This document shows, one piece after another, positions 26,002 through 34,410 of a DNA stretch of 64,000 bases (positions are counted from its first letter, which is position 1; every line of letters begins with the position of its first letter). The DNA is from JAPPFW01 sp965231815 (lineage in GTDB: Bacteria > Actinomycetota > Acidimicrobiia > Spongiisociales > Spongiisociaceae), in the NCBI GenBank assembly GCA_965231815.1, contig OZ246890.1, positions 1,302,001 to 1,366,000 of the forward strand, in the 5' to 3' direction. The notes beneath the pieces were generated by a model. It saw only the letters and a program-made list of their open reading frames with translations, ran no database searches and was not told where the DNA came from. The position numbers and the translations under genes were made by a program.

Positions 26002-27903
26002 GTGGTTGATTACCTTTGGATCGTCATCGCTCTCCCTCTCGGGATGGCCTTGTTCAATCACTTCTTCGGACGCAGGATCGGCGAACCCCGGGCGGCCGGG
26101 CCCGCCATCCTGGCGGTGCTGGGAGCTTTCGGTTACGCGGCGGTGGCCTCCCTGGACTTCTTCACCTCGGAGCACGCTTCCGAGGAAGCCGTCACGGTGG
26201 TTTACCTATTCGACTGGATACCCGGTTTAGGGGCCGGCGCCGAACTCCTCTGGGATCCTCTGTCAGCCACGATGACGCTGGTGGTGACCGGCGTGGGCGC
26301 CCTTATCCACATCTACGCGGTGGGTTACATGCACGGCGATCCCCGCTTCAGCCGGTTCTTCACCTACCTGAATCTGTTCATCGCATCCATGTTGATCTTG
26401 GTGCTGGCCAACAACTTTGCGCTGCTGTTCGTAGGTTGGGAATTGGTGGGCCTCTGTTCCTACCTGCTCATCTCCTTCTGGTACACGAGGCCGTCGGCGG
26501 CTTCAGCCGGAAAGAAAGCCTTCGTCGTGAACAGGATCGGCGACTTCGGATTCATGGTGGCTCTGATGGTCGTGTTCACCTCTTTCGGGACCCTGTCCTA
26601 CACCCAGGTCCTCCACGAGCCCGGAGAGATCATCGGCGCGTCAACGGCCACGGCCATCGGACTGTTGCTCCTGGTCGGAGCGGCCGGGAAGTCGGCCCAG
26701 ATTCCCCTCCATGTATGGCTGCCCGACGCCATGGAAGGACCTACTCCCGTTTCCGCGCTGATCCATGCCGCCACCATGGTCACTGCGGGGGTATACATGG
26801 TGGCCAGAACGGGCGCCATTTACGGTCTTTCCGATCTAGCCGGCGGGGTAGTCGCCACCGTGGGCGCCGTCACCGCTCTCTTCGCGGCCACCATCGCTAT
26901 CGGGCAACGGGACATAAAGCGGGTTCTCGCCTACTCGACCATCAGCCAACTCGGTTACATGTTCATGGCGGTCGGGATCGCCGGGTACGTGGCCGGTCTC
27001 TTCCATCTGGTGACCCACGCGGTGTTCAAGGCCCTGCTGTTTCTCGGGGCCGGATCGGTGATCCACGCCATGGATGGTGAGCAGGACATGAACAAGATGG
27101 GAGGTTTGCGGGCCAAAATGCCCATCACCCACCTCACCATGGTGGTGGCGACGCTTTCAATCGCAGGCATCCCACCGTTGGCGGGGTTCTGGTCCAAGGA
27201 CGAGATATTGGCGGTGCTTTTCGCCAAGGGCGGGTACTTCATCGCGTTGTGGGCGGTGGGGTTGGTGACGGCTCTCCTGACCGCCTTCTACATGGCCCGC
27301 CAGTACTTCTTGGTCTTCGGCGGCGCGCCACGCTGGAAGGACGGAGTTCAGCCCCATGAGTCTCCTCGCATCATGACCGGTCCGCTGGTGGTTCTTGGTG
27401 TGTTGACCGTGCTGGTCGGTTTCGTAAACACCCCGTTCAGGCTCGGGTTCGAGCACTTTCTGGCGCCTGCTTTCGAAGGGGTATACCTTGCACACGCCCC
27501 TGATGACGGGTTTCTCCTGGTTGCGCTGGCTTTGGTTTCGGTAGCGGCCGGGGTTGTCGGGATAGCGATCGCTTTCCTGCTCTATCACCGGGCGTCGGAG
27601 GAGGCTCGTCGACGCCTGCTGGGAAGGGTCTCGCGGCCGTTCATGGCCTGGGAGCACGGCTACTGGGTTGACGAGGTGTACGGCCGACTGATCGTGCGAC
27701 CGGGCTTGCGGATGGCGATGTGGAATGCGGAGGCGGTGGACAACCGGACCATCGACCGGTTGGTGGTCGGAGTCGGCCGGGCGGTGTGGTGGATGGGCCG
27801 TCGCCTGCGCCCGTTGCAGTCGGGATTCGTGCGTTCCTACGGCGCCCTGCTCGCATTGGGGACGGTGATTGTGGTGGCTTGGATCGTGGCGCGAGGTCTG
27901 TGA
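26002..27903 (+). CDS. nuoL: NADH-quinone oxidoreductase subunit L
   Basis: The distal proton-pumping antiporter-like subunit, 633 residues, starting at a GTG 72 bp after nuoK. Family landmarks: FVGWELVGLCSYLLISFW with the essential Glu, KKAFVVNRIGDFGF, GKSAQIPLHVWLPDAMEGPTPVSALIHAATMVTAGVY, the lysine helix IGQRDIKRVLAYSTISQLGY and HAVFKALLFLGAGSVIHAM. A C-terminal lateral helix region is present. Confidence 0.95.
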   Translation: MVDYLWIVIALPLGMALFNHFFGRRIGEPRAAGPAILAVLGAFGYAAVASLDFFTSEHASEEAVTVVYLFDWIPGLGAGAELLWDPLSATMTLVVTGVGALIHIYAVGYMHGDPRFSRFFTYLNLFIASMLILVLANNFALLFVGWELVGLCSYLLISFWYTRPSAASAGKKAFVVNRIGDFGFMVALMVVFTSFGTLSYTQVLHEPGEIIGASTATAIGLLLLVGAAGKSAQIPLHVWLPDAMEGPTPVSALIHAATMVTAGVYMVARTGAIYGLSDLAGGVVATVGAVTALFAATIAIGQRDIKRVLAYSTISQLGYMFMAVGIAGYVAGLFHLVTHAVFKALLFLGAGSVIHAMDGEQDMNKMGGLRAKMPITHLTMVVATLSIAGIPPLAGFWSKDEILAVLFAKGGYFIALWAVGLVTALLTAFYMARQYFLVFGGAPRWKDGVQPHESPRIMTGPLVVLGVLTVLVGFVNTPFRLGFEHFLAPAFEGVYLAHAPDDGFLLVALALVSVAAGVVGIAIAFLLYHRASEEARRRLLGRVSRPFMAWEHGYWVDEVYGRLIVRPGLRMAMWNAEAVDNRTIDRLVVGVGRAVWWMGRRLRPLQSGFVRSYGALLALGTVIVVAWIVARGL

Positions 27904-27939
27904 GATGAGCGTGAGCAACCGGGTAGGAGTCGCTTCACG

Positions 27940-29481
27940 ATGACCGGGTTCTCGACCCTCAGCGCCCTGATCCTCGTACCCGCCGTCGCTGCCGTCGTGG
28001 TGATGCTGATTCCGGAGCGCCGCCGTGAGCTGGTGCGCCCGCTGGGCGTGATCCTCAGCCTGCTGCCTCTCCCCCTGGCGGTTCTTCTCTTCATGCAGTT
28101 CGAACGAGGGGAGGCCGGGTTCCAGTTCGTGGAGCGGGTTGTGTGGATCGAACAACTCGGGGTTACGTGGCATCTAGGGGTGGACGGCATTTCGCTGCTT
28201 CTCGTCGTCCTGACCACCGTCTTGGTACCGGTCGCTCTCGGTGCATCCATGCATATCGACCGGCGGGTCCGGCTTTTCGTAGCCATGAACCTGCTCCTCG
28301 AAGCAGGGCTGATCGGTGTCTTCCTATCACTGGATCTGTTCCTCTTCTTCGTGTTCTTCGAAGTAATCCTGATCCCGATGGCGTTCATTATCGGGATCTG
28401 GGGGAGCGAGAACCGTATCTACGCAGCGATCAAGTTCTTCCTTTACACCGCCTTCGGATCCGCGCTGATGCTGGCCGGGATAATCGCGCTGGCCCTGCTT
28501 CACCGCGACCAGACCGGAGACATGAGCTTCTCCTACCTGGCGATGCTTGACCTGGACCTGACGACCGGTGTGCAGCGGTGGCTGTTCGGGGCGTTTGCGC
28601 TTGCTTTCGCGATCAAGGTGCCCATCTTCCCCCTCCACACCTGGCTCCCGGACGCCCACGTAGAAGCTCCCACCGCCGGATCGGTACTCCTGGCCGGTGT
28701 ACTCCTGAAGCTGGGAACCTACGGTCTCCTCCGGTTCAATCTGCCGCTCTTCCCGGAAGCGACGCTGGAGTTCGTGCCGCTCCTGGCGGTTCTGGCGGTC
28801 GTAGGAGTGATATACGGGGCTGTGGTGGCCATCGTGCAACCCGACCTCAAGAAGCTGGTGGCCTATTCGTCGGTCAGCCACCTCGGGTTCATCGTGCTCG
28901 GAACCTTCGCGCTCACTTCGCAGAGTCTCGAAGGAGGAGTGGTCCAGATGATCAACCACGGTCTCACCACCGGCGCCCTGTTTCTCCTGGTAGGGATAAT
29001 CTACGAACGGCGCCACACCAAGCTCATCGCCGATTTCGGTGGTTTGGCTTCCTCGACACCGATCTTCGCGGGGATGTTCCTGTTCATCGCCTTCGCATCT
29101 ATCGGCCTGCCCGGCCTCAACGGGTTCGTGGGTGAGTTCCTGATCCTTATGGGGAGCTATCCCACCCTTCCCGTATACACGGTGGTCGCCGCGTTAGGGG
29201 TGATACTCGCGGCTGTCTATTTGCTGTGGGCTTACGAACGGGTGTTCACCGGCCCGATTACCAATCCCGCTAACCGGCAGGTATCGGACCTTACGATGGG
29301 TGAGGTGCTGCTGTTCGTGCCGCTGGTGGCCCTGATAGTCCTGCTTGGTGTGTATCCCAAAGTGGCCCTCGATGTGATCGGACCATCCACTGACGCGGTG
29401 CTGAGCCGTATCGAAGCCACCACCGACTATGTATCGCCCCTCGCCGGGTTCGATCTGTTCCCTTCAGGAGCCGGCAAATGA
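27940..29481 (+). CDS. nuoM: NADH-quinone oxidoreductase subunit M
   Basis: Second antiporter-like pump, 513 residues. It shows FVFFEVILIPMAFIIGIWG with the key Glu, KVPIFPLHTWLPDAHVEAPTAGSVLLAGVLLKLGTYG, the lysine-bearing VQPDLKKLVAYSSVSHLGF and NHGLTTGALFLLVGIIYERRHTK. A ribosome-binding site (GTAGGAG) precedes the ATG. The stop overlaps the nuoN start by four bases. Confidence 0.95.
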   Translation: MTGFSTLSALILVPAVAAVVVMLIPERRRELVRPLGVILSLLPLPLAVLLFMQFERGEAGFQFVERVVWIEQLGVTWHLGVDGISLLLVVLTTVLVPVALGASMHIDRRVRLFVAMNLLLEAGLIGVFLSLDLFLFFVFFEVILIPMAFIIGIWGSENRIYAAIKFFLYTAFGSALMLAGIIALALLHRDQTGDMSFSYLAMLDLDLTTGVQRWLFGAFALAFAIKVPIFPLHTWLPDAHVEAPTAGSVLLAGVLLKLGTYGLLRFNLPLFPEATLEFVPLLAVLAVVGVIYGAVVAIVQPDLKKLVAYSSVSHLGFIVLGTFALTSQSLEGGVVQMINHGLTTGALFLLVGIIYERRHTKLIADFGGLASSTPIFAGMFLFIAFASIGLPGLNGFVGEFLILMGSYPTLPVYTVVAALGVILAAVYLLWAYERVFTGPITNPANRQVSDLTMGEVLLFVPLVALIVLLGVYPKVALDVIGPSTDAVLSRIEATTDYVSPLAGFDLFPSGAGK

Positions 29482-30920
29482 CCGACGTATCCTATCTGGC
29501 GATCGCTCCCGAGATACTATTGCTGATCGGAGCGGTGCTGGTGCTGATGGTCGACGTGTTCGCCCATCCAAAACCACGAGTACACGGGTGGCTGGCAGGG
29601 GCGACTTTCCTCGCGGTGGCGGTAGCGATCGGCGCCCAATGGCATCGTATCGGGATCGACGGGGTGGGAACCTCCTTTGGAGGAACCCTTTTCCTGCACA
29701 ACCTGTCGGTCACGGCCCGGAGCATTCTCCTGGTGATAGCCGTCCTCGGTGTGGCGACCGCTTGGGACATGCTGGTCGGGTTAGGGCGCAGGATGGCCGA
29801 GGGGTTGAGCTTGGTCATGGTGTCCACCGCCGGGTTCATGCTGATGGGAGCGTCCGCTGATCTGATAATGGTGTTCGTGGCTCTCGAGATCGGTTCGATA
29901 TCGCTCTATGTCCTGGCCGGGATCGTTCGCAATTCCCCGACCGGGGACGAGGCGGCGATGAAGTACTTCCTGCTGGGGGCCTTCGCATCGGCGATCTTCA
30001 TATACGGGGCCGCTCTGACCTATGCCGGGACCGGCCTCACCAATCTGGTGGAGGCGGGGGCGGCCATGTCTTCCTACCATGTGGCGCGCCCGGCCGTTCT
30101 CCTGATCGGCATGTCCCTGCTGGTGGTGGGAATCGCATTCAAAGTCACCGCGGCGCCCTTCCACGCATGGGTGCCCGACGTCTATCAGGGAGCTCCGGCG
30201 GGTGTGGTGGGGTTCATGGCGGCCGCTGCCAAGGTTGGAGGTTTCGCAGCTCTGATCAACATCCTGATTATCGGCTTCGATAGGTATCGGGGTGCTTGGG
30301 CGGACGGCCTGGCTCTAATAGCCGCCATATCGGTTGTTCTGGGGACCTTGCTGGCTATCCAACAATCCGACGCTCGCCGCCTGCTTGCCTATTCCGGCGT
30401 CGCCCACGCCGGATTCATACTTACCGGGTTGACCGCCGGCCTGGTAGGGACTGCAAGCGTGCTCTTCTATCTGGCTACCTACTCGGTGATGCTGGTGGGG
30501 GCTTTCGCGGCGGTGGCTGTGGTCAGCGGTCCGGCTTCGTCCGGTAGCAGTCTCGATGAGTACCGAGGGCTTGGTAAGAGGTCGCCGCTGGTAGCCGGGG
30601 TGCTGGCCGTACTGATGATCGCCATGTCCGGGATGCCCCTAACGACCGGTTTCATCGGCAAGTTCCAGGTGTTTACCTCGGCTTGGGACGGGGGCTTCCG
30701 ATGGTTGGTAATCGTCGGTCTGCTCTCCTCGGTAGCGGCCTTCTTCTTCTACCTTCGCCTAGTGGTGCTGATGTACTTCCGACCGTCGGACCAGTCGCAG
30801 GACCATCCGTCAACATCCGTGCGGATGCGTTTGGTCTTGCTCCTTTCGGCGGCCGTAACAGTGGTGTTCGGGGTTTTCCCCGCACCTCTGCTCGGATGGC
30901 TTGACCAGGCCGGCGGTTAA
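29478..30920 (+). CDS. nuoN: NADH-quinone oxidoreductase subunit N
   Basis: Third antiporter-like subunit and last gene of the operon, 480 residues. Conserved segments: FVALEIGSISLYVLAG, EAAMKYFLLGAFASAIFIYG, AAPFHAWVPDVYQGAPAGVVGFMAAAAKVGGFAAL and the QQSDARRLLAYSGVAHAGF helix. The TAA stop is the first triplet of a dispersed 207-bp repeat, so the repeat would form the 3' end of the operon transcript. Confidence 0.94.
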   Translation: MTDVSYLAIAPEILLLIGAVLVLMVDVFAHPKPRVHGWLAGATFLAVAVAIGAQWHRIGIDGVGTSFGGTLFLHNLSVTARSILLVIAVLGVATAWDMLVGLGRRMAEGLSLVMVSTAGFMLMGASADLIMVFVALEIGSISLYVLAGIVRNSPTGDEAAMKYFLLGAFASAIFIYGAALTYAGTGLTNLVEAGAAMSSYHVARPAVLLIGMSLLVVGIAFKVTAAPFHAWVPDVYQGAPAGVVGFMAAAAKVGGFAALINILIIGFDRYRGAWADGLALIAAISVVLGTLLAIQQSDARRLLAYSGVAHAGFILTGLTAGLVGTASVLFYLATYSVMLVGAFAAVAVVSGPASSGSSLDEYRGLGKRSPLVAGVLAVLMIAMSGMPLTTGFIGKFQVFTSAWDGGFRWLVIVGLLSSVAAFFFYLRLVVLMYFRPSDQSQDHPSTSVRMRLVLLLSAAVTVVFGVFPAPLLGWLDQAGG

Positions 30921-31125
30921 CCCTGATTATTCAGGTTTCCCACACACCGAGGCATGTAACGCCAGCTCAACCTGAGTATTGGGAGAACCCCACCGTTCGC
31001 CGGACAGGTGAATCTCTACACCGGACCGGGACAGGAAACGCCGATAGCTGTATTTCCTGGTCAGGGTGCGAATATGGTCTACTCTACTTATCCCCCAAAT
31101 CCCCATCCATGAATGATCGGGGTTA
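30918..31125 (+). repeat. Dispersed 207-bp repeat family, full copy 3' of nuoN
   Basis: This segment is recognisably the same as 59410-59616. The first 46 bases from the stop triplet (TAACCCTGATTATTCAGG onward) are identical, and identity continues in blocks such as CCGTTCNCC, CAGGTGAATCTC, ACACCGGAC, GAATATGGTC and CCCCATCCATGA. Near the left end CCTGA-TTAT-TCAGG is a perfect small hairpin; near the right end CCCC and GGGG flank ATCCATGAATGATC. It has no coding potential. It lies directly after a stop codon and may act as a 3' UTR or terminator element, or as a non-autonomous mobile repeat. Confidence 0.8.
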
Positions 31126-31132
31126 GGGGCTC

Positions 31133-32287
31133 TTGCTAGCCACTCTGGTCGGCTCGGGATTGGCTCTCATACTGCTGGTCGGCGCCGGTGAGCCACAAGC
31201 GCTGCGCACCGCTTCTTCCGACGTCTTCCTGATACGCGAGGGAGAGGTGGTGAATGAGAACCTTTACGTTGCCGGGTCCCTGGTAAGGATCGCCGGAACC
31301 ATCCGAGGTGACCTCATGGTGCTCGCCACCGACCATCTGGAGGTGTCGGGTCGGGTGGAGGGCGACGTCATCGGCTTTGCTGCTACCGCGAACCTAACCG
31401 GTGCGGTAACCGGCTCCGTGCGGCTGGTCGGGATCGACCTCGACATCGCCGCCAGAACGGGAGGAGACGTAGTCGGATTAGGTAGGGACGTCTATCTCGG
31501 CGGTTCCACCTCGGGAGACTCGCTGGTGTGGTCGAACTCGCTAATAGCCGGGGGAGAGGTTGGCCGTGATCTAACGGGCCGCACCTTCGGGCGGGCCACC
31601 GTCGGCGGTCGGGTAGGTCGGGATGTGGAGATGACTGTGGGAAGGTTGGTGGTGCTCGAAGGCGCCCATGTGGTTGAGGATCTCGGATATCGCAGCGCGC
31701 GGGAGGCCGTCATCGACTCCGGAGCGGTCATCGGCGGGGTGTTGGCCCAGCGCGTTCCCCTCACCGCCGATCTCCGGACCCGGGCTGCTCGCCTCATGCT
31801 CGGGTTTATCTCCTTCGTGTTGCTGGTGGCGTATGGCCTAGTGATGATCGGGGTTACACCGGACAAGTTGGAGAGGTCGGTTACCAGACTGGAAAGACAC
31901 CCCCTCCGGTGCCTTCGCCGGGGCTCGATACAGGTGGGTATTCTCGTCTTGCCTATCTCCGCCGCGACGGCCGGTGCGATCTGGGGATCTCCGAAAGTTG
32001 CCATCACTTCAGGCATGCTAGGCCTGTTCATGGTTCCCCTAGTGGTGGTCGGGTTAACGTTCTTGGTGTTGACGGCACCGCTACCGGTCCTGATCCTTGC
32101 TGGACGAGTCATCAGCCGCAACCGCCTGAGTGATTACGCGGCGTTCATTCTGCCGGTGATTCCGTTGACGGTTCTATTGTTCTGGTTCCCGTATGTGGGT
32201 CTGGGTGTTGGGGTAGTCCTACTGGTCATGGGAGGAGGCGCCCGTTCCCTGACCGCCGGCGAGCGCTACATCTTGTCGAGGATGTGA
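31133..32287 (+). CDS. Bactofilin-like/polymer-forming repeat protein with membrane domain
   Basis: A 384-residue protein from a TTG start. Residues 1-25 are a signal peptide or membrane anchor. Residues about 30-210 consist of short repeated strands with the rhythm of bactofilin-type beta-helices (NENLYVAGSLVRIAGTIRGD, HLEVSGRVEGDVIGF, TGSVRLVGIDLDIAARTGGD, AHVVEDLGYRS). Residues about 215-370 contain four to five hydrophobic helices. This combination, a polymer-forming or adhesin-like beta-solenoid outside the cytoplasm tied to a membrane domain, is common in uncharacterised bacterial proteins. It starts only 8 bp after the dispersed repeat. Function unknown; an envelope-scaffold role is plausible. 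Confidence 0.75.
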   Translation: MLATLVGSGLALILLVGAGEPQALRTASSDVFLIREGEVVNENLYVAGSLVRIAGTIRGDLMVLATDHLEVSGRVEGDVIGFAATANLTGAVTGSVRLVGIDLDIAARTGGDVVGLGRDVYLGGSTSGDSLVWSNSLIAGGEVGRDLTGRTFGRATVGGRVGRDVEMTVGRLVVLEGAHVVEDLGYRSAREAVIDSGAVIGGVLAQRVPLTADLRTRAARLMLGFISFVLLVAYGLVMIGVTPDKLERSVTRLERHPLRCLRRGSIQVGILVLPISAATAGAIWGSPKVAITSGMLGLFMVPLVVVGLTFLVLTAPLPVLILAGRVISRNRLSDYAAFILPVIPLTVLLFWFPYVGLGVGVVLLVMGGGARSLTAGERYILSRM

Positions 32288-32508
32288 TCCCACCTCGGCG
32301 AGGACGGCCCTGATGTCCTGATTCGCGAATTCGCTGCCGATAAGCCCCGCCCCCGCCCGTTCGAGCCAGCCCCCGCAAGCCCATTCCGTGGACTAAGGCC
32401 GACCGCCTGAGAACAAGGGGGAGACCGACGTTAGGTAGGAAGTCGGTGACGGTTATCCTTTGACAACAGCTTTAGCTGCTAATGCGGCGAAGGAGAGGGG
32501 TTCACGTA
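32288..32508. other. Intergenic region before the ATPase/PIN cassette
   Basis: No gene seen. It contains a 10-bp palindrome ATTCGCGAAT (32321-32330), a TTGACA box (32460-32465) followed by a short hairpin-like CAGCTTTAGCTG, and the ribosome-binding site AAGGAGAGGGG before 32509. These suggest a dedicated promoter for the cassette. Confidence 0.35.
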
Positions 32509-33870
32509 ATGAACAGCATCACTCTCGAAAACTATCGATGCTTTCGCGACCAGCAGACCGCCCGCCTGGCACCCCTCACACTTCTCGTAGGTGAAAACAG
32601 CACCGGCAAGACGTCGTTCCTGGCCCTGATCCGGGCGCTCTGGGACGTAGCGTATGGTCAGCGTATACCTGACTTCAAGGAGGAACCATACGATCTGGGG
32701 AGCTTTCACGAGATAGCGAATCAACCTAACGAGGGCAGTGCAGCGTCCGATTACTTCATGGCTGGTTTTGAGGCTAAGGATAAGAGTGAAGACCCTCATG
32801 AACCTCGAAGCCCTCTTCATTTCGAAACAACCTTCAGAAAGCTTGGAACCAGGCCGATTCCCATACGACGCCTCTATCGTCGCGGTAGCAATTCAATTGA
32901 GGAGCTCTTTGGTCAGGATCATCTTGAGCGAATCCAGATCAAGACTAGTAGAGGGAGTTGGGGGCTGGAAATACCTCAACATCCCCGCTTTACGCGGGTT
33001 GGTGGAAACCTGGAATCGGATGATTACCTAACACCGTTATTTGTGTACGTACATCTACATTTCCAGGGAAATGGATCAGAGAGAGGGAGTCTGGAACCTG
33101 CTGAGGGTTCACCATCGTTCATTGAAGAAGATTTGGAGGCCATACAAGATCTACTGTATTCGAACGATCTACCTCCTTGGCATCGTCCCTTTGCCAGTGC
33201 ACCGGTCCGATCCAAACCGCACAGGACTTACGATCCATCTCGGCCCACTTTAGACCCGGAGGGTGACTATATTCCGATGTACCTCTCCGGTCTATACTCT
33301 CGGGACCCGTCCACCTGGCAGAAACTCATCGAGAGAATCGAGCGTTTCGGGGTTGACTCGGGTCTATTCGAGAAGATAGTTATCAGGCAACTAGGCAGGA
33401 GAGAGGGTGGTCCATTCCAGATCGAGATCCGCCATGCCGGATCGTCGAGTAATCAACCCCATCATAATCTAATCGACGTCGGTTATGGGATAAGCCAGGT
33501 ACTCCCCTTGGTTACCGAACTTCTGAGGGAGGACGCCCCAAAGGTACTCCTATTACAACAGCCCGAAGTTCATCTACACCCGAGTGCTCAGGCTGCTCTC
33601 GGTAGTCTGTTTTGTGAAGTTGTTGGCGAGCAGCGCCAGATAATTGTCGAGACACACAGTGACTATATTCTTGATCGGATCCGGATGGATGTACGGGATG
33701 GGACCACATCTTTAGGCGCTGATGACGTGTCAATCCTGTTCTTCGAGCGTGGTGATCGGGGCGTGCGAATACACTCACTAAGGTTCGATGAACTAGGGAA
33801 TGTAACGGATAGACCAGAAGGATATCGAAGGTTTTTTTTGAGCGAAACACGCAGATCAATCGGCATCTGA
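32509..33870 (+). CDS. OLD/ABC-type AAA ATPase of a putative two-gene defence cassette
   Basis: A 453-residue ATPase of the SMC/OLD-like AAA family. The N-terminus ITLENYRCFRDQQTARLAPLTLLVG leads into Walker A GENSTGKTS. Near the C-terminus are an ABC-signature-like GYGISQVLPLVTELL, a Walker B strand VLLLQQPEVHLHPSAQAALG (with Gln-Gln where Glu/Asp is usual) and the H-loop VETHSDYILDRIRMDV. Such ATPases sense or hold an effector nuclease in systems like Gabija, Septu and PARIS. The ATG at 32509 follows AAGGAGAGG. The stop overlaps the PIN-like gene by one base. Base composition is AT-richer than the flanking genes, as expected of acquired DNA. The pairing is not one I can name. Confidence 0.8.
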   Translation: MNSITLENYRCFRDQQTARLAPLTLLVGENSTGKTSFLALIRALWDVAYGQRIPDFKEEPYDLGSFHEIANQPNEGSAASDYFMAGFEAKDKSEDPHEPRSPLHFETTFRKLGTRPIPIRRLYRRGSNSIEELFGQDHLERIQIKTSRGSWGLEIPQHPRFTRVGGNLESDDYLTPLFVYVHLHFQGNGSERGSLEPAEGSPSFIEEDLEAIQDLLYSNDLPPWHRPFASAPVRSKPHRTYDPSRPTLDPEGDYIPMYLSGLYSRDPSTWQKLIERIERFGVDSGLFEKIVIRQLGRREGGPFQIEIRHAGSSSNQPHHNLIDVGYGISQVLPLVTELLREDAPKVLLLQQPEVHLHPSAQAALGSLFCEVVGEQRQIIVETHSDYILDRIRMDVRDGTTSLGADDVSILFFERGDRGVRIHSLRFDELGNVTDRPEGYRRFFLSETRRSIGI

Positions 33871-34334
33871 TGTGTGCTATTATAGACGCAAATGTAGCCC
33901 ATCAGTTAGAGAGATCAGAGCGCCATAGTCCAGGCTTACGATTCCTGGACCGTGTCGACAGAGGCGGCATGTTGCTGGTAATCGGGGGTCGACTTAGTCG
34001 AGAACTTGGCCAAACTCGAATCCGGGAGTGGTTGAAGGAAGCTCTTCTGGCCGGAAATGCCAGGGCATATAATGATGAAATAGTTGACAGAAGAACAGAA
34101 GAGATTCACGAATTAGGAACATGTTCTTCTGACGATCCACACATCATAGCACTGGCTCAAATAAGCCGGGCACGGCTCTTGTATACGAATGATAGAAACC
34201 TTCAGTCCGACTTTCGGAACAAGTCTCTGATAGATAAGCCAAGAGGCAAGGTGTATACAACTCTTAAATACGAGGTATTTCACACAAGCCACAGACAGAT
34301 GCTGAACAGATCCGATTTGTGTGCAGAGGCATGA
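33870..34334 (+). CDS. PIN-like nuclease, partner of the adjacent ATPase
   Basis: A 154-residue protein with the layout of a PIN/NYN-like nuclease: N-terminal MCAIIDANVAHQL (Asp on strand 1), a middle RLSRELGQT segment with a Glu, and SSDDPHIIALAQISRARLLYTNDRNLQSDF, which has paired Asp residues on a helix and the TND of the last conserved strand. These are the acidic residues that bind metal in PIN ribonucleases. Translation is coupled to the ATPase (TGATG overlap). No antitoxin is adjacent, so the ATPase itself is the likely controller. Activity on tRNA, mRNA or DNA cannot be told. Confidence 0.72.
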   Translation: MCAIIDANVAHQLERSERHSPGLRFLDRVDRGGMLLVIGGRLSRELGQTRIREWLKEALLAGNARAYNDEIVDRRTEEIHELGTCSSDDPHIIALAQISRARLLYTNDRNLQSDFRNKSLIDKPRGKVYTTLKYEVFHTSHRQMLNRSDLCAEA

Positions 34335-34410
34335 CCTCGGTGGCGGGTTACGCATATACGGGATTGCGATGGCACCATGAGCCGTCGACTATGTATACGG
34401 GCGGATGACT

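Noticed and set aside
27157..28173. A 338-codon minus-strand open frame across nuoL/nuoM
   Set aside because: Shadow frame with Gln/His/Arg-rich low-complexity content.
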